Origin: an uncultured Prevotellaceae bacterium
GTDB taxonomy: Bacteria > Bacteroidota > Bacteroidia > Bacteroidales > Bacteroidaceae
Length of the DNA stretch: 64,000 nucleotides
Assembly: GCA_946186505.1 (NCBI GenBank)
Contig: CAMHNI010000006.1
Span: forward strand, 1-64,000
Direction of reading: 5' to 3'
Made by a program: the position numbers and the translations under genes. How positions within the stretch are numbered: the stretch's first letter is position 1; every line of letters starts with the position of its first letter. The notes beneath the pieces are model-generated. The model did not search any database, had not been told where the DNA came from, and worked only from the letters and a program-made list of their open reading frames with translations. Shown here piece after piece: positions 41,365 to 51,150 of this stretch.

Positions 41365-41949
41365 TTATTCAAATGACAGTTTGGCCAGCCGCTGGCGCAG
41401 CTGTTCAGCCTCCGACTTACGGATGCCCAGCTTGATCTCGCAGGTGTTGTCATAGGTCTGCGAGACTATACGGGGTGACATCTCCTTGACGATACGCATC
41501 ACGTCATTCATCATGGGGTAGGCAAAAGAATAGTTCACGACCTCCTCAACCTGCCGCGTCACCACTTCCGCATGGGCAATGGCATCGGCGGCTGCCTCGC
41601 GATAGGCTACGATAAGCCCGCTTGTACCCAAGTTGACACCGCCGTAGTAACGGACGACCACGATGAGGATGTCAGTCAGCTCGTTCGAGTTGATCTGTCC
41701 CAGGATGGGCTTGCCTGCTGTCGATGACGGTTCACCGTCATCGTTGGCACGGAACTCCTTACGCTCCGGCCCTAACATGTAGGCATAACAGACATGGCGG
41801 GCATCATAGTATTTCTTACGATACCCGTCAACCAGCGACTTCACCTCATCGACGGACTCCACATGATGGGCAAAAGCGAGGAACTTGCTCCGCTTCTCGG
41901 TGTAGTAGCCCTCGCCTGTATCGGTTATTGTCTTAAACTCATCGGTCAT
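41365..41949 (-). CDS. YigZ/IMPACT family protein
   Basis: 194 residues. The N-terminal UPF0029 fold has the conserved ANDDGEPSSTAGKPIL segment (residues 68-83) and YYGGVNLGTSGLI. The C-terminal domain is an EF-G-like ferredoxin fold. The role is unclear, possibly translation-linked. It overlaps the DUF1015 stop by 4 bases and precedes the glucosaminidase by 10 bases. Confidence 0.92.
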   Translation of the reverse strand: MTDEFKTITDTGEGYYTEKRSKFLAFAHHVESVDEVKSLVDGYRKKYYDARHVCYAYMLGPERKEFRANDDGEPSSTAGKPILGQINSNELTDILIVVVRYYGGVNLGTSGLIVAYREAAADAIAHAEVVTRQVEEVVNYSFAYPMMNDVMRIVKEMSPRIVSQTYDNTCEIKLGIRKSEAEQLRQRLAKLSFE

Positions 41950-43193
41950 GCCAGCTTGTGTATCACCAGGCCCGAGCGCAGTTTCGGTTCAAACCACGTA
42001 GCTTTCGGCGGCATAATCTTCCCCGAGTCGGCAATATCCATAATCTGCTGCATCGAAACGGGATAGAGAGCCAGAGCGGCCCGCATCTCACCGGAATCGA
42101 CACGACGCTTCAGTTCAGCGAGACCACGCAAGCCACCCACGAAATCGATACGCTGGCTGCTGCGCAGGTCGCCGATGTTCAGGATTTCGTCGAGTATCAG
42201 ACGGCTTGAAATGGCCACATCCAATACGCCGATGGGGTCGCTGTTGTCGTATGTTCCCTCCTTGGCCACAAGACTGTACCAGTGCTGGTCGAGGTAGAGC
42301 GAGAATTCATGCAGACGGGCGGGCTTGTAGATGTCCGTACCCTTGTCCTCGACAGTAAAGTTCTGCTGCAACTTTTCCAGGAACTGGGCTGATGTCAAAC
42401 CATTTAAGTCTTTCACCACACGGTTATAATCGAGGATAGTCAGCTGCGAAGCTTGGAAGCACACTGCCATGAAGTAGTTGTACTCCTCATCGCCACGGTG
42501 ATTGGGATTCTGCCGCTGCTTCTCTGCACCTACCAGGGCGGCAGCCGCCGAACGGTGATGGCCGTCGGCAATATAGAGCGACGGCATCTTGGCGAACTCT
42601 TCGGTGATAGTTGCCATATCCTGGGCATCGCTGATAACCCAGAACTGGTGACGGAAACCGTCAATGGGGGCAATGAAGTCATATTCAGGCTCGGTCTGTG
42701 CATAACGCATGATGAGCGCATCAAGAACGGCATTGTCGGGATAGGCGAAGAACACCGGCTCGATGTTGGCATTGTTCACGCGGACGTGCTTCATGCGGTC
42801 CTCCTCTTTGTCTCGGCGCGTCAGTTCGTGCTTCTTGATGCGTCCCTTCTGATAGTCATCGGTATGGGCACCCACCACCAGTCCGTACTGTGTCTTGCCG
42901 GCCATGGTCTGGGCATAGATGTAATAATGCTCCTCTTCATCCTGCACCAGCCAACCTTTTTCCTGGAACTTCCGGAAATTCTCGGCGGCCTTCTCATAGA
43001 CACGCGGGTCGTACTCCGAAGTGCCCACAGGAAAGTCAATCTCAGGCTTGATAATGTGGTAAAGGCTCTTCTCGTTATCGCCAGCTTCGGCGCGTGCCTC
43101 TTCGCTGTCGAGCACGTCATAGGGGCGGCTTTCCACCAGCTCTACAAGTTCACGCGGCGGACGAACTCCTTTGAATGGTTTTACGATTGCCAT
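41946..43193 (-). CDS. DUF1015 family protein
   Basis: 415 residues, cytoplasmic. Family marks are FKGVRPPRE at the N-terminus, IADGHHRSAAA (about 207-217) and the FMAVCFQASQLTILDYNRVV segment. The function is unknown; in other bacteria relatives lie near serine and 3-phosphoglycerate genes (SerA/SerC). First of the four-gene operon; the HIT gene ends 40 bases upstream, so they may share a transcript. Confidence 0.9.
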   Translation of the reverse strand: MAIVKPFKGVRPPRELVELVESRPYDVLDSEEARAEAGDNEKSLYHIIKPEIDFPVGTSEYDPRVYEKAAENFRKFQEKGWLVQDEEEHYYIYAQTMAGKTQYGLVVGAHTDDYQKGRIKKHELTRRDKEEDRMKHVRVNNANIEPVFFAYPDNAVLDALIMRYAQTEPEYDFIAPIDGFRHQFWVISDAQDMATITEEFAKMPSLYIADGHHRSAAAALVGAEKQRQNPNHRGDEEYNYFMAVCFQASQLTILDYNRVVKDLNGLTSAQFLEKLQQNFTVEDKGTDIYKPARLHEFSLYLDQHWYSLVAKEGTYDNSDPIGVLDVAISSRLILDEILNIGDLRSSQRIDFVGGLRGLAELKRRVDSGEMRAALALYPVSMQQIMDIADSGKIMPPKATWFEPKLRSGLVIHKLA

Positions 43194-43232
43194 GATGTTA
43201 TTTCGTTATTTCAATTTATCAATATTTCGATG

Positions 43233-43658
43233 TTACAAATTCGCCTTGATTTTCTCAATCATCTCTGCATACTCTGCGTCAGAGAGATACACCTTGCCGG
43301 GGTTCATCTGGAACGTGCCGCCATAATCGGGTCCATCGACATACTTCGGGGCCAGGTGGAAGTGCAGGTGCGACAGTTTGTCGCTGTAGGCTCCGTAGTT
43401 GATTTTCTCGGGGTTGAACGCTTTCTGCATGGCACGGGTTACACGAGCCACATCAGCCATGAACGCATTGCGGTCATTGTCCGACAGCTCGTTCAGGTCG
43501 TTCACATGGTCCTTGTAAGCAACAAGGCAACGGCCATGATAGGTTTGTTCCTTGAACAGGAAAACGCGCGACACTGACAGCTCACAGATTTCAATCATCA
43601 GGTCGTGCAGTGTCTGGTTGTTGGTGCAGTACAGGCACTGCTTGGGGTCACTTTGCAT
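43233..43658 (-). CDS. HIT family protein
   Basis: 141 residues. HIT motif HLHFHLAPKY (about residues 97-106), and a CLYC metal-binding pair at residues 8-11. It is a nucleotide hydrolase or transferase of the histidine-triad superfamily. ATG 43658 is used; upstream in-frame ATG at 43769 precedes the promoter (43703-43710). Confidence 0.9.
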   Translation of the reverse strand: MQSDPKQCLYCTNNQTLHDLMIEICELSVSRVFLFKEQTYHGRCLVAYKDHVNDLNELSDNDRNAFMADVARVTRAMQKAFNPEKINYGAYSDKLSHLHFHLAPKYVDGPDYGGTFQMNPGKVYLSDAEYAEMIEKIKANL

Positions 43659-43702
43659 AATCTTTTGAGTTATTATTATTGTCCTAATTGAGATAAGTTG
43701 AG

Positions 43703-43710
43703 CAAAGGTA
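43703..43710 (-). promoter_or_regulatory. -7 box (TACCTTTG) of the HIT gene
   Basis: Consensus -7 on the minus strand, 44 bases before ATG 43658. Confidence 0.65.
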
Positions 43711-43804
43711 AGCAAAAAATTGGAAACTACCAAAGAAAAACTCTGTTTTTCATTGCAAGACACCAACATTTTGCCACTGGGAAATCAATCTGCGCCATCC
43801 GAAC

Positions 43805-44518
43805 TCAATATTTCAAGCGATTAGCATGCTTCATGCTCTTGCGGACGAACTTCATTTCACGGAGTATGCGCTGCTGGCGCTTCTGCATATAGGCACTGGG
43901 ATGTTTGGACGAGAATTTCCGGGGGTTGGGCAGTGTGACGGCTATCAGCGCACACTGCGACTCTGACAGTTGGCCGGCACGCAGTCCCCAGTTCTCGTTG
44001 GCGACGGCTTCGATGCCATAGATGCCCTCTCCGGTCTCAATGGAGTTGAGATAGACCTCCATGATGCGTTCCTTAGACCATAAGAGTTCTATCAGGGCCG
44101 TAAAATAGACTTCCAAGCCTTTGCGCAGCCATGAACGTCCCGGCCAGAGAAAGACGTTCTTGGCCGTCTGCTGACTGATGGTCGATGCGCCGAGTTTTTG
44201 TTTCTCAGGATGTTGCATGTTGCGCTTGGCGGCACTCTCAATGGCCTTGAAGTCGAAGCCGTGGTGACTCAGAAAGTTGGCATCCTCGCTGGCAATCACT
44301 GCAACGGGCATGTGCTCTGATATGCGGTCGAGCGACACCCAGTGGTGGCTCATCCGCAGTTCCCTATCCTCTTTCACCTGCTGGTAGCAGCGTATGAACA
44401 TCAGCGGTGTGAACCAGACGGGAATAAAGCGTAGTGCCACAACAGAAAGAATCGTGGAGGCAAAGAATGCCACCACGATCCATCTTATCAGTTTCTTAAT
44501 GAACTTCAAAACTATCAA
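43805..44518 (-). CDS. mtgA: monofunctional peptidoglycan transglycosylase
   Basis: 237 residues, GT51 family. An N-terminal membrane anchor (about 11-34) precedes the catalytic domain with VAVIASEDANFLSHHGFD (catalytic Glu), GASTISQQTAKNVFL, and ELLWSKERIMEVYLNSIE. No transpeptidase domain, so it only polymerises glycan chains from lipid II at the inner membrane. It lies on the minus strand after the OmpA gene, separated by a repeat. Confidence 0.94.
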   Translation of the reverse strand: MIVLKFIKKLIRWIVVAFFASTILSVVALRFIPVWFTPLMFIRCYQQVKEDRELRMSHHWVSLDRISEHMPVAVIASEDANFLSHHGFDFKAIESAAKRNMQHPEKQKLGASTISQQTAKNVFLWPGRSWLRKGLEVYFTALIELLWSKERIMEVYLNSIETGEGIYGIEAVANENWGLRAGQLSESQCALIAVTLPNPRKFSSKHPSAYMQKRQQRILREMKFVRKSMKHANRLKY

Positions 44519-44552
44519 TTTGTCAACTCGTCAACTTGTTAACTCGTCAACT
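44517..44552. repeat. 8-bp tandem repeat (GTCAACTC), about 4 units
   Basis: GTCAACTC-GTCAACTT-GTTAACTC-GTCAACTC between mtgA and the OmpA-like gene, reaching the mtgA start. Confidence 0.75.
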
Positions 44553-44559
44553 CGCAAGA

Positions 44560-45261
44560 TTACTGCAGCGTACCTGCCTCTGCAGCCTGAATCATAGCCT
44601 GGCTGGCATAGAGGATGACTTCAACGCGGCGGTTCTGAGCCTTACCAGCAGCAGTAGAGTTGTCGGCAACGGGGTTGGCCTCGCCGAAACCGGTGGTCGA
44701 GCGAATCTGGTTGCTGCTTACGCCGAGAGACAGCAGATAGTTGGTCACGGCCTGGGCACGCTGCTGTGACAGGTTGACGTTCTTCTGTGCGCTCTGCTCA
44801 GCAGTGGATTTCTTCCAGCCGGCATTGTCTGTATAGCCCTGGACGGCAACGTCACAGTCGGTGTTGACCTTCAGCACGTTGTTGGCAAACTGTGTCAGCG
44901 AGTTCTTGGCTGCAGGCTGGAGCGTAGAGCTGCCTGTACCGAAGAGGATACCAGAGTCGAAGGTGACCTTCACGCCCTGCAGACCGTTGGCGTCAGTATA
45001 GCTTTCCACCTGAGCGTTCTCAACGGCGGCAGCCTGAGCCTTCACCTTGTCCATGTGCTTACCAATCAATGCACCTGTACCAGCACCGACGGCAGTACCA
45101 ACGGCAGCACCGACAACGGTGTTACCTGCAATCTTACCTACGATAGCACCCAGGGCGGCACCACCGACAGCACCGATAGCAGTACCCTTTGTCAAGTTGT
45201 TACATCCAGCCATCACAATACCTGCACAGAGGGCGACGGCAACAGTTTTCATACTTTTCAT
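44560..45261 (-). CDS. OmpA-family lipoprotein with glycine zipper
   Basis: 233 residues. Lipobox at MAGC (Cys20). Residues 28-66 form a glycine-zipper (GAVGGAALGAIVGKIAG, GAAVGTAVGAGTGALIG). The OmpA C-terminal domain (about 110-220) has VQGYTDNAG and NVNLSQQRAQAVTNYLLSLGV, GFGEANPVADNSTAAGKAQNRRVEV. It links the outer membrane to peptidoglycan. Promoter -7 at 45313-45320. Confidence 0.9.
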   Translation of the reverse strand: MKSMKTVAVALCAGIVMAGCNNLTKGTAIGAVGGAALGAIVGKIAGNTVVGAAVGTAVGAGTGALIGKHMDKVKAQAAAVENAQVESYTDANGLQGVKVTFDSGILFGTGSSTLQPAAKNSLTQFANNVLKVNTDCDVAVQGYTDNAGWKKSTAEQSAQKNVNLSQQRAQAVTNYLLSLGVSSNQIRSTTGFGEANPVADNSTAAGKAQNRRVEVILYASQAMIQAAEAGTLQ

Positions 45262-45312
45262 AATTTCCTTTTTTTATTGATGTTAGACAATTGTTTTTTG
45301 ACATTTACGGTG

Positions 45313-45320
45313 CAAAGATA
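45313..45320 (-). promoter_or_regulatory. -7 box (TATCTTTG) of the OmpA-like gene
   Basis: TATCTTTG on the minus strand, 51 bases before the start codon. Confidence 0.6.
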
Positions 45321-45364
45321 ATAATTATTTTGCAAATCGTATGCTCTAATTGGTTTTTTTTATG

Positions 45365-45372
45365 TAATTTTG
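45365..45372 (+). promoter_or_regulatory. -7 box (TAATTTTG) of proS
   Basis: TAATTTTG, 29 bases before ATG 45402. A -33 TTTG is not clear. Confidence 0.6.
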
Positions 45373-45401
45373 CACTCAAATTGACAAATTATCAAATTAT
45401 A

Positions 45402-46883
45402 ATGGCAAAAGAACTGAAAGATTTGACCAAAAGGGCTGAAAACTACAGCCAATGGTACAACGACCTCGTCGTGAAGGCAGACCTCGCTGAGCAGTCGGCG
45501 GTACGCGGATGCATGGTAATCAAACCCTATGGCTATGCCATCTGGGAGAAGATGCAGCAGCAGTTAGACAAGATGTTCAAGGAGACAGGGGCCCAGAACG
45601 CCTATTTCCCCCTGTTAATCCCCAAGTCATTTCTGAGCCGCGAAGCCGAGCACGTTGAGGGCTTCGCCAAGGAATGCGCCGTGGTGACCCACTACCGCCT
45701 GCGTGCCAAGGATGACAAATCGGGCGTTGAGGTTGACCCCGGCGCCAAGCTCGAAGAAGAGCTCATCATCCGTCCCACCAGCGAGACCATCATCTGGAAC
45801 ACCTACAAGAACTGGATTCACTCTTGGCGCGACCTGCCCCTGATGTGCAACCAGTGGTGCAACGTCATGCGTTGGGAGATGCGCACCCGTCCGTTCCTGC
45901 GCACCTCAGAGTTTCTGTGGCAGGAAGGTCATACGGCTCATGCCACCCGTGAGGAAGCTGAGGAGGAGGCACAGAAGATGCTGAAGGTGTATGCCAAGTT
46001 TGCCGAGGAGTGGATGGCCGTGCCTGTTGTTCAGGGCGTGAAGAGCGAGACAGAACGTTTTGCAGGTGCCCTCGACACCTATACTATCGAGGCCATGATG
46101 CAGGATGGCAAGGCTTTGCAGTCGGGAACCTCGCACTTCCTCGGACAGAACTTCGCCAAGGCTTTCGAAGTCACCTATCTTAATAAGGAGAACAAGCCCG
46201 AGTACGTATGGGCAACATCGTGGGGTGTAAGTACGCGCCTGATTGGTGCTTTGATTATGACCCACTCTGACGACAACGGTCTGGTACTGCCGCCGAAGCT
46301 TGCCCCCATCCAGGTGGTTATCATTCCCATAGCCACGAAGCCGGAGCAGATGGAGCTGGTGAACAAAGAGGTGCAGCCCATCATCGAGCAGCTGCGCCAG
46401 AAGGGCATCAGCGTAAAGTTCGACGATGCCGACAACAAGCGTCCAGGCTTCAAGTTTGCCGACTACGAGTTGAAGGGTGTTCCCGTGCGTTTAGTTCTCG
46501 GTGCCCGCGATTTGGAGAACGGCACCATTGAGGTGATGCGCCGAGACACGCTCGAGAAAGAAACCCGTCCGCTTGAGGGCATTGTGGAGTATGTCGAGCA
46601 CCTGTTGGAGGACATCCAGAAGAACATCTTCGAGAAGGCCAAGGCCTATCGTGATGCCCGTATCTACGAGTGCGACAATTACGAGGAGTTCAAGGAGAAG
46701 GTCAAGGACGGTGGATTCTTCCTCTGCCATTGGGACGGCACAGCCGAGACCGAGGCTCAAATCAAGGAAGAGACACAGGCCACCATCCGTTGCGTGCCCT
46801 TCGGCGTTGAACAGACACCAGGCATCGACATGGTGAGCGGCAAGCCTTCGAAAGCCCGCGTCATCATTGCCCGCAGCTACTGA
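45402..46883 (+). CDS. proS: prolyl-tRNA synthetase (archaeal/eukaryal type)
   Basis: 493 residues, class II aminoacyl-tRNA synthetase. It is the short type without an inserted editing domain. Motif 2 region [20 protein letters not shown] and [36 protein letters not shown] (motifs 2-3 area). The C-terminus ends in an anticodon-binding domain and a [21 protein letters not shown] tail, as in archaeal-type ProRS. ATG 45402 follows the -7 box; upstream ATG 45291 is ahead of it. Confidence 0.96.
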   Translation: MAKELKDLTKRAENYSQWYNDLVVKADLAEQSAVRGCMVIKPYGYAIWEKMQQQLDKMFKETGAQNAYFPLLIPKSFLSREAEHVEGFAKECAVVTHYRLRAKDDKSGVEVDPGAKLEEELIIRPTSETIIWNTYKNWIHSWRDLPLMCNQWCNVMRWEMRTRPFLRTSEFLWQEGHTAHATREEAEEEAQKMLKVYAKFAEEWMAVPVVQGVKSETERFAGALDTYTIEAMMQDGKALQSGTSHFLGQNFAKAFEVTYLNKENKPEYVWATSWGVSTRLIGALIMTHSDDNGLVLPPKLAPIQVVIIPIATKPEQMELVNKEVQPIIEQLRQKGISVKFDDADNKRPGFKFADYELKGVPVRLVLGARDLENGTIEVMRRDTLEKETRPLEGIVEYVEHLLEDIQKNIFEKAKAYRDARIYECDNYEEFKEKVKDGGFFLCHWDGTAETEAQIKEETQATIRCVPFGVEQTPGIDMVSGKPSKARVIIARSY

Positions 46884-46891
46884 TCAAAAGT

Positions 46892-46944
46892 GAGCACAAG
46901 TAAAGGGGGAACCTTCACAGGCTCCCCCTTTTTGTTTGCTCATT
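46892..46944 (+). terminator. terminator of proS
   Basis: Stem AAAGGGGGA/TCCCCCTTT (46902-46910/46923-46931) followed by TTTTG, extended by GAGCA/TGCTC pairing outside. Confidence 0.85.
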
Positions 46945-47109
46945 TTCATATGCAAGATTGATGCAAATGATAATGACTCAGAAAATTAATTGTCTCACGA
47001 CAATCAACTTTCGAATTAACCTTAATAATCTAATACCATGAAAAACACATTGCAAATATAGATAATTTCCTGAAAAAAAGGCACAAACGCCATTCTTTCG
47101 GAACAATAT
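46945..47109. other. gap between proS and DUF3256
   Basis: AT-rich spacer with TTGTCTCACGACAA (a 5-bp stem, 46989-47002) and a 7-codon frame (ATGAAAAACACATTG...). No gene seen. Confidence 0.5.
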
Positions 47110-47619
47110 TTATTGTTTATTAAGCTTTTCGGCGATTTTATTAAGAATATTTGACGGTTTTACGAGCGCCTTGAGCCGTTTTTCATCAGCAGGAGCCAGT
47201 GCTGGTTTGCTGACCAATCGTTTCCAGCTGACGGAGTAGAATTCCGGTGTCCCCGTTTCCAGCCCCACGTTCTCTGTTCCGAAAGTCCTGAGCAGGACAA
47301 TCACCTTCTGACAGCTGTCAATTTCGGCAGTAGTATTGAGCAGCATGATATCCACCCGGCAGGCTTCGTTCAGCCTAATGCTGATGGAGTCGTCGGTAAG
47401 CGCAGTCATCTGACTTTTGCCGCCCAGACTGTTGGTGACCTCGGCTTTCATGTTGGAGTCCATGAAGTCGATGAGGTCAAGCCGGTTATTGGTTGACAGG
47501 TATGCAAGGACCGAATCGGGCATTTCCTTGAATATGTTCCTGACAGCAAGCGTATCGGCCGCTGCGGTCAGAGCGACAATGGCCGTCAGACACGAAATAA
47601 GCATTCTCTTCATCGTCAT
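47110..47619 (-). CDS. DUF3256 family exported protein
   Basis: 169 residues. Signal peptide MTMKRMLISCLTAIVALTAA. The body (DTLAVRNIFKEMPDSVLAYLS...) is the Bacteroidota-specific DUF3256. Function unknown. Last gene of the ileS operon; its ATG overlaps the rsmE stop by 4 bases. Confidence 0.88.
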   Translation of the reverse strand: MTMKRMLISCLTAIVALTAAADTLAVRNIFKEMPDSVLAYLSTNNRLDLIDFMDSNMKAEVTNSLGGKSQMTALTDDSISIRLNEACRVDIMLLNTTAEIDSCQKVIVLLRTFGTENVGLETGTPEFYSVSWKRLVSKPALAPADEKRLKALVKPSNILNKIAEKLNKQ

Positions 47620-48347
47620 ATTGATTTTATTTGTTTAGCCAACTGCATCATCATCACCGCCGACAAGCCGGCAGTCTCCGTGCGCAGCCGACTCTTACCC
47701 AAGTCAACCGACACGAAACCTGCACTGACAGCCATGCGCACCTCGTCGATGCTGAAATCACCCTCAGGACCTATCAGCACAAGCGTGTCCTCATCTTCAC
47801 CGAGCCGACAGAGTTCGTCGAAAAGGTTCACGCGGGGCACTTCGCTGTAACAGTGGGCGATGTAGCGGTGCCCGTTAGGATGGCTTTCGATGAACTGCTT
47901 GAACGGAGTCAGCTCGTTCACTACAGGCATATAAGCCTTGTGGCTCTGCTTGACGGCCGACACCACAATCTTACTGATGCGTTCAGTCTTCAGTTGTCGT
48001 CGTTCCGAGAACTGGCAGTTCAAGAACGACAGTTCGTCAATGCCCACCTCGGTAGCCTTCTCTGCCAGCCACTCCATACGGTCGTTCATCTTGGTCGGTG
48101 CAATGGCCAGTCTGACCCTGCCCTGCCACTGTGGCGGCTGCAGCTGTTTGTCGATAATGCGGTAGCCACAATGATGGTTGGCAGCTACCGTTACCTCGGC
48201 TCTAAAGAAGTGTCCGGCACCGTCCATCAGCATCAGCTCGTCGCCCGCTTTCAGCCGTAGGACTTTGACGGCGTGGGCCGCTTCTTCTGACGGCAGTTCA
48301 TTCAGCTGTTCAGCTTGTGGTACATAGAAGAATCTCGTCTCCTTCAT
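47616..48347 (-). CDS. rsmE: 16S rRNA (uracil-1498-N3)-methyltransferase
   Basis: 243 residues, SPOUT family. It methylates N3 of U1498 in helix 44. N-terminal PUA-like domain (residues 1-75), then the SPOUT knot with LVLIGPEGDFS (about residues 191-201) and LGKSRLRTETAGLSAVM. 14 bases after the BFN gene. Confidence 0.94.
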   Translation of the reverse strand: MKETRFFYVPQAEQLNELPSEEAAHAVKVLRLKAGDELMLMDGAGHFFRAEVTVAANHHCGYRIIDKQLQPPQWQGRVRLAIAPTKMNDRMEWLAEKATEVGIDELSFLNCQFSERRQLKTERISKIVVSAVKQSHKAYMPVVNELTPFKQFIESHPNGHRYIAHCYSEVPRVNLFDELCRLGEDEDTLVLIGPEGDFSIDEVRMAVSAGFVSVDLGKSRLRTETAGLSAVMMMQLAKQIKSI

Positions 48348-48361
48348 GGCAGTGCTGGCTA

Positions 48362-48907
48362 TCAGTTCTTCTGTCTTCTTTTGATTTCCTCATGCAGGTA
48401 CGAGGCCAGCCGGTAGTTCTCGTCAGCAACGGCCCGTTCCAGTTCCCTGTTCAGACGGTCAGTGTCCAGGGTGTTGATGGGTATGGAGATACCGGTAGTT
48501 TCGGCATCGTAGGGCGTGCTCTGACGAATCATCAGGTTCTGGTCGATGTAGAGGGGTATCTTGGCGATATAGTGCATCAGGACAGCATCGCTGATACGGA
48601 TGGGGATGGGTGAATACGATCGGTTGTCAACCAGAATTACCTGGTACTGTCCGTCCTCAATGTCGTAGATGAACAGTTCCAGGTTTTTCACGGTCCTGTC
48701 ACCCATCAGTCGAAGCAACACTTCAGGCAACATCTGTTCGTGTCTGGGCGTGCGATTGAAGCGAATAGCCATCTGCTCGCTCATAGCCTTGTCACAGATG
48801 ATGCAAACAGCCCGCTTCTCATCGGCATCAGTGAGACGTACAACAGAGAAACCGTTGCTTCCAACAATCTCCGACAGGTCCTTGTAAAACAGCTGTATCC
48901 GGCTCAT
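48362..48907 (-). CDS. bifunctional nuclease family (DUF151) protein with UvrB/C motif
   Basis: 181 residues. The N-terminal BFN/DUF151 domain (ELFIYDIEDGQYQVILVDN) is followed at the C-terminus by a UVR motif (LNRELERAVADENYRLASYLHEEIKRR, described by ends at about residues 150-176). Nuclease activity has been reported for plant relatives, but its role here is not known. ATG 48907 is preferred over 48919. Confidence 0.85.
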   Translation of the reverse strand: MSRIQLFYKDLSEIVGSNGFSVVRLTDADEKRAVCIICDKAMSEQMAIRFNRTPRHEQMLPEVLLRLMGDRTVKNLELFIYDIEDGQYQVILVDNRSYSPIPIRISDAVLMHYIAKIPLYIDQNLMIRQSTPYDAETTGISIPINTLDTDRLNRELERAVADENYRLASYLHEEIKRRQKN

Positions 48908-48925
48908 ACCATCAACCATGCAGGC

Positions 48926-50239
48926 CTATTTCTTCTCCGGATGGAATACCAGCGCAAACGCCACTCCCACGACGAGTGCGAACCCGGCGAAGATAAACCA
49001 GCACGTTTGCCAATCACCCACAAGGAAGCCGCCTTGCCAGCTGCAGTAGTGGTTGACAATCTCACCGGCAACCAAAGTGCCGATCGTGGCACCGAGACCG
49101 TTGGTCATCAGCATGAACAGACCTTGCGCCGAAGCCTTCACCGACGGTTCACACACCTGATCGACGAAGATGCCGCCCGAGACGTTAAAGAAGTCGAAGG
49201 CCACACCATAGACGATGCACGACAGGATGAACAGCAGTACGCCAGGCATAGCCGGATTACCGATGCCGAAGAAACCGAAGCGGAACACCCAGGCAAACAT
49301 CGACATGAGCATGACAACCTTGATGCCGTAGCGCTTCAGGAAGAACGGTATCATCAGGATGCAGAGGGCTTCGCTCACTTGCGAAATAGAGGTGAGCAGC
49401 GTAGCATTGTTTGCGGCAAACGAGGTAGCAACGGCTGCATCGGCCGAGCCTTTGAAGCTGGTAATGAACGGACCGGCATAGCCATTGGTCACCTGCAGCG
49501 ACATACCCAGCAGGGCTGAGAAGATGAAGAACAGCGCCATCTGCTTCGACTTGAACAGCTTGAAGGCGTTCAGCCCGAACGACTCTGCTAACGATGTAGC
49601 GGTCTTTTTCTCCAATCGGCACTCAGGCAACATCGTGAAACAATAGGTAAAGAGCAGCAGGCTCAAGGCACCCGACACGAAGAACTGCATATAGGTGTAC
49701 TGGAACTTGTGGGCGTTCTCAGAGAGTGTGAACGAGAATCCGCCGTCGTCCCATACGGCGCAGTTGACGAACCACATGGTAGCAATAAAGCCCACGGTTC
49801 CAAGCACGCGAATAGGCGGGAAATCCTTGACGGTGTCGAGACCGTTGTTCTTCAGAATGGTGAAAGCGGTGGTATTGGCCAGCGCAATAGTCGGCATGAA
49901 GAAGGCGACGCTCAGGGTGTACATCGCTATGAAAGCTCCCTTGTCAGGCAGTTCATTGCCGAAGCCTGCCGACGCTCCCATATACCAGCAGCAGAGCATA
50001 GCGGCACCAGCCGCAAAGTGACAGAGTCCCAAGAGCCTCTGCGGCTGTATGTACTTGTCGGCCACGATGCCCATGATGGTAGGCATGAAGATGCTGACGA
50101 TGCCCTGAATGGCATAGAACCACGAGATCTGGTCACCAAGACCGGCAACTCCCAGATAGTTACCCATGCAGGTCAGATAAGCGCCCCAAACAGCGAACTC
50201 CAGGAAGTTCATCAGGGATAAGCGGAATTTCAGGTTCAT
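48926..50239 (-). CDS. MFS nucleoside:H+ symporter (NupG type)
   Basis: 437 residues, 12 predicted helices. The N-terminus MNLKFRLSLMNFLEFAVWGAYL matches the NupG/XapB nucleoside permease family. It imports nucleosides with protons. It overlaps the DUF4296 stop by 4 bases and is followed by the BFN gene after 18 bases. Confidence 0.9.
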   Translation of the reverse strand: MNLKFRLSLMNFLEFAVWGAYLTCMGNYLGVAGLGDQISWFYAIQGIVSIFMPTIMGIVADKYIQPQRLLGLCHFAAGAAMLCCWYMGASAGFGNELPDKGAFIAMYTLSVAFFMPTIALANTTAFTILKNNGLDTVKDFPPIRVLGTVGFIATMWFVNCAVWDDGGFSFTLSENAHKFQYTYMQFFVSGALSLLLFTYCFTMLPECRLEKKTATSLAESFGLNAFKLFKSKQMALFFIFSALLGMSLQVTNGYAGPFITSFKGSADAAVATSFAANNATLLTSISQVSEALCILMIPFFLKRYGIKVVMLMSMFAWVFRFGFFGIGNPAMPGVLLFILSCIVYGVAFDFFNVSGGIFVDQVCEPSVKASAQGLFMLMTNGLGATIGTLVAGEIVNHYCSWQGGFLVGDWQTCWFIFAGFALVVGVAFALVFHPEKK

Positions 50240-51150
50240 AACATTTTAGGTTTTAGATTGTCATTTTTCAGTTTCAGGGGTTTTGTCTTGACAGGTTCTT
50301 GCTGGAGTTCTTCGGGCTCGCCCGCCTCCGTCTGCTCCGCACCGTCCTTCTTCGGCTTGTCTGTGTCGGCATCGTTCTGCTTCGTGCGGAACTTGATCAG
50401 CCGTATGTTCTTGACGGCCATGAGTTTCAGGGTGGTGGAGCTCTCCTTTTCCGGCTGCAGATGGATGAAGCCGCTGATTTCCTTCACCTTCCGGTCTTTC
50501 AGTTCGGGAACGCGCAACTGGTTGATGCCCGACGTTGAGATGGTCATGGCCCTGCTGATAACGGTATCGTTGTCATAGCGCATGACCAGACAGACACGTG
50601 CATTGTGGGAACCGCTCTGGTAGATGTAGTCGGCATTGACCATGAACAAGAAGGAGTCACCCTTGCGGAACGACGTGTCAGCCTGCTGTGTGAAGTCCAT
50701 CCTGTTGTATGGCGGGTAAGGCAACAGCATGGCCGACAGGCGTCCCCGCCACACATCGATAGTATCGCTGCTGGAAGTCAAGTGGCTGAAGCGGTTCACC
50801 TCGCCATCAGTAGCTCCCATTACCAGTGCCTCCTCGCTCAGCCGTTTGGCCACGTTCTTGTAGATGTCGCTGAAGCGGTCGGCACGGATGTAATAATACA
50901 CAAGCGACGAATCAAACTGTGCTTTGGTCACGTCATGCTTCTCCAGCACGGCGGCAAAGTAGAGCGTCTGTCTGAAATCCCGTTCCGCCTCTTCACTGTC
51001 GTTCTCACGGGCCATGGACTGAGCCAAATGGAAGTCAACAAGCAGATCCTCCATTTCGTCGGGTTGGATATACTGCGACGGGACGGTGGGCTTACATGAC
51101 GACAACAGCCCGACCGCCAGCACCAGGAGTGGCAACAGGTGTCTATTCAC
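50236..51150 (-). CDS. DUF4296 lipoprotein
   Basis: About 304 residues from GTG 51150. Lipobox LLSSC after a short hydrophobic leader. The conserved DUF4296 N-terminus reads IQPDEMEDLLVDFHLAQSMAR. The C-terminus is a long charged tail (KKDGAEQTEAGEPEELQQE). GTG 51150 overlaps lspA by 8 bases; ATG 51177 (nine codons longer, same frame) is equally possible. Lies directly after lspA, which would process it. Confidence 0.82.
   Translation of the reverse strand: MNRHLLPLLVLAVGLLSSCKPTVPSQYIQPDEMEDLLVDFHLAQSMARENDSEEAERDFRQTLYFAAVLEKHDVTKAQFDSSLVYYYIRADRFSDIYKNVAKRLSEEALVMGATDGEVNRFSHLTSSSDTIDVWRGRLSAMLLPYPPYNRMDFTQQADTSFRKGDSFLFMVNADYIYQSGSHNARVCLVMRYDNDTVISRAMTISTSGINQLRVPELKDRKVKEISGFIHLQPEKESSTTLKLMAVKNIRLIKFRTKQNDADTDKPKKDGAEQTEAGEPEELQQEPVKTKPLKLKNDNLKPKML

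Noticed and set aside
42453..43577. 374-codon frame opposite DUF1015 and HIT genes
   Set aside because: Antisense to two well-supported genes and spans their junction.
47040..47060. Seven-codon leader peptide before DUF3256
   Set aside because: It is on the plus strand while the gene is on the minus strand, and no regulatory fold is evident.
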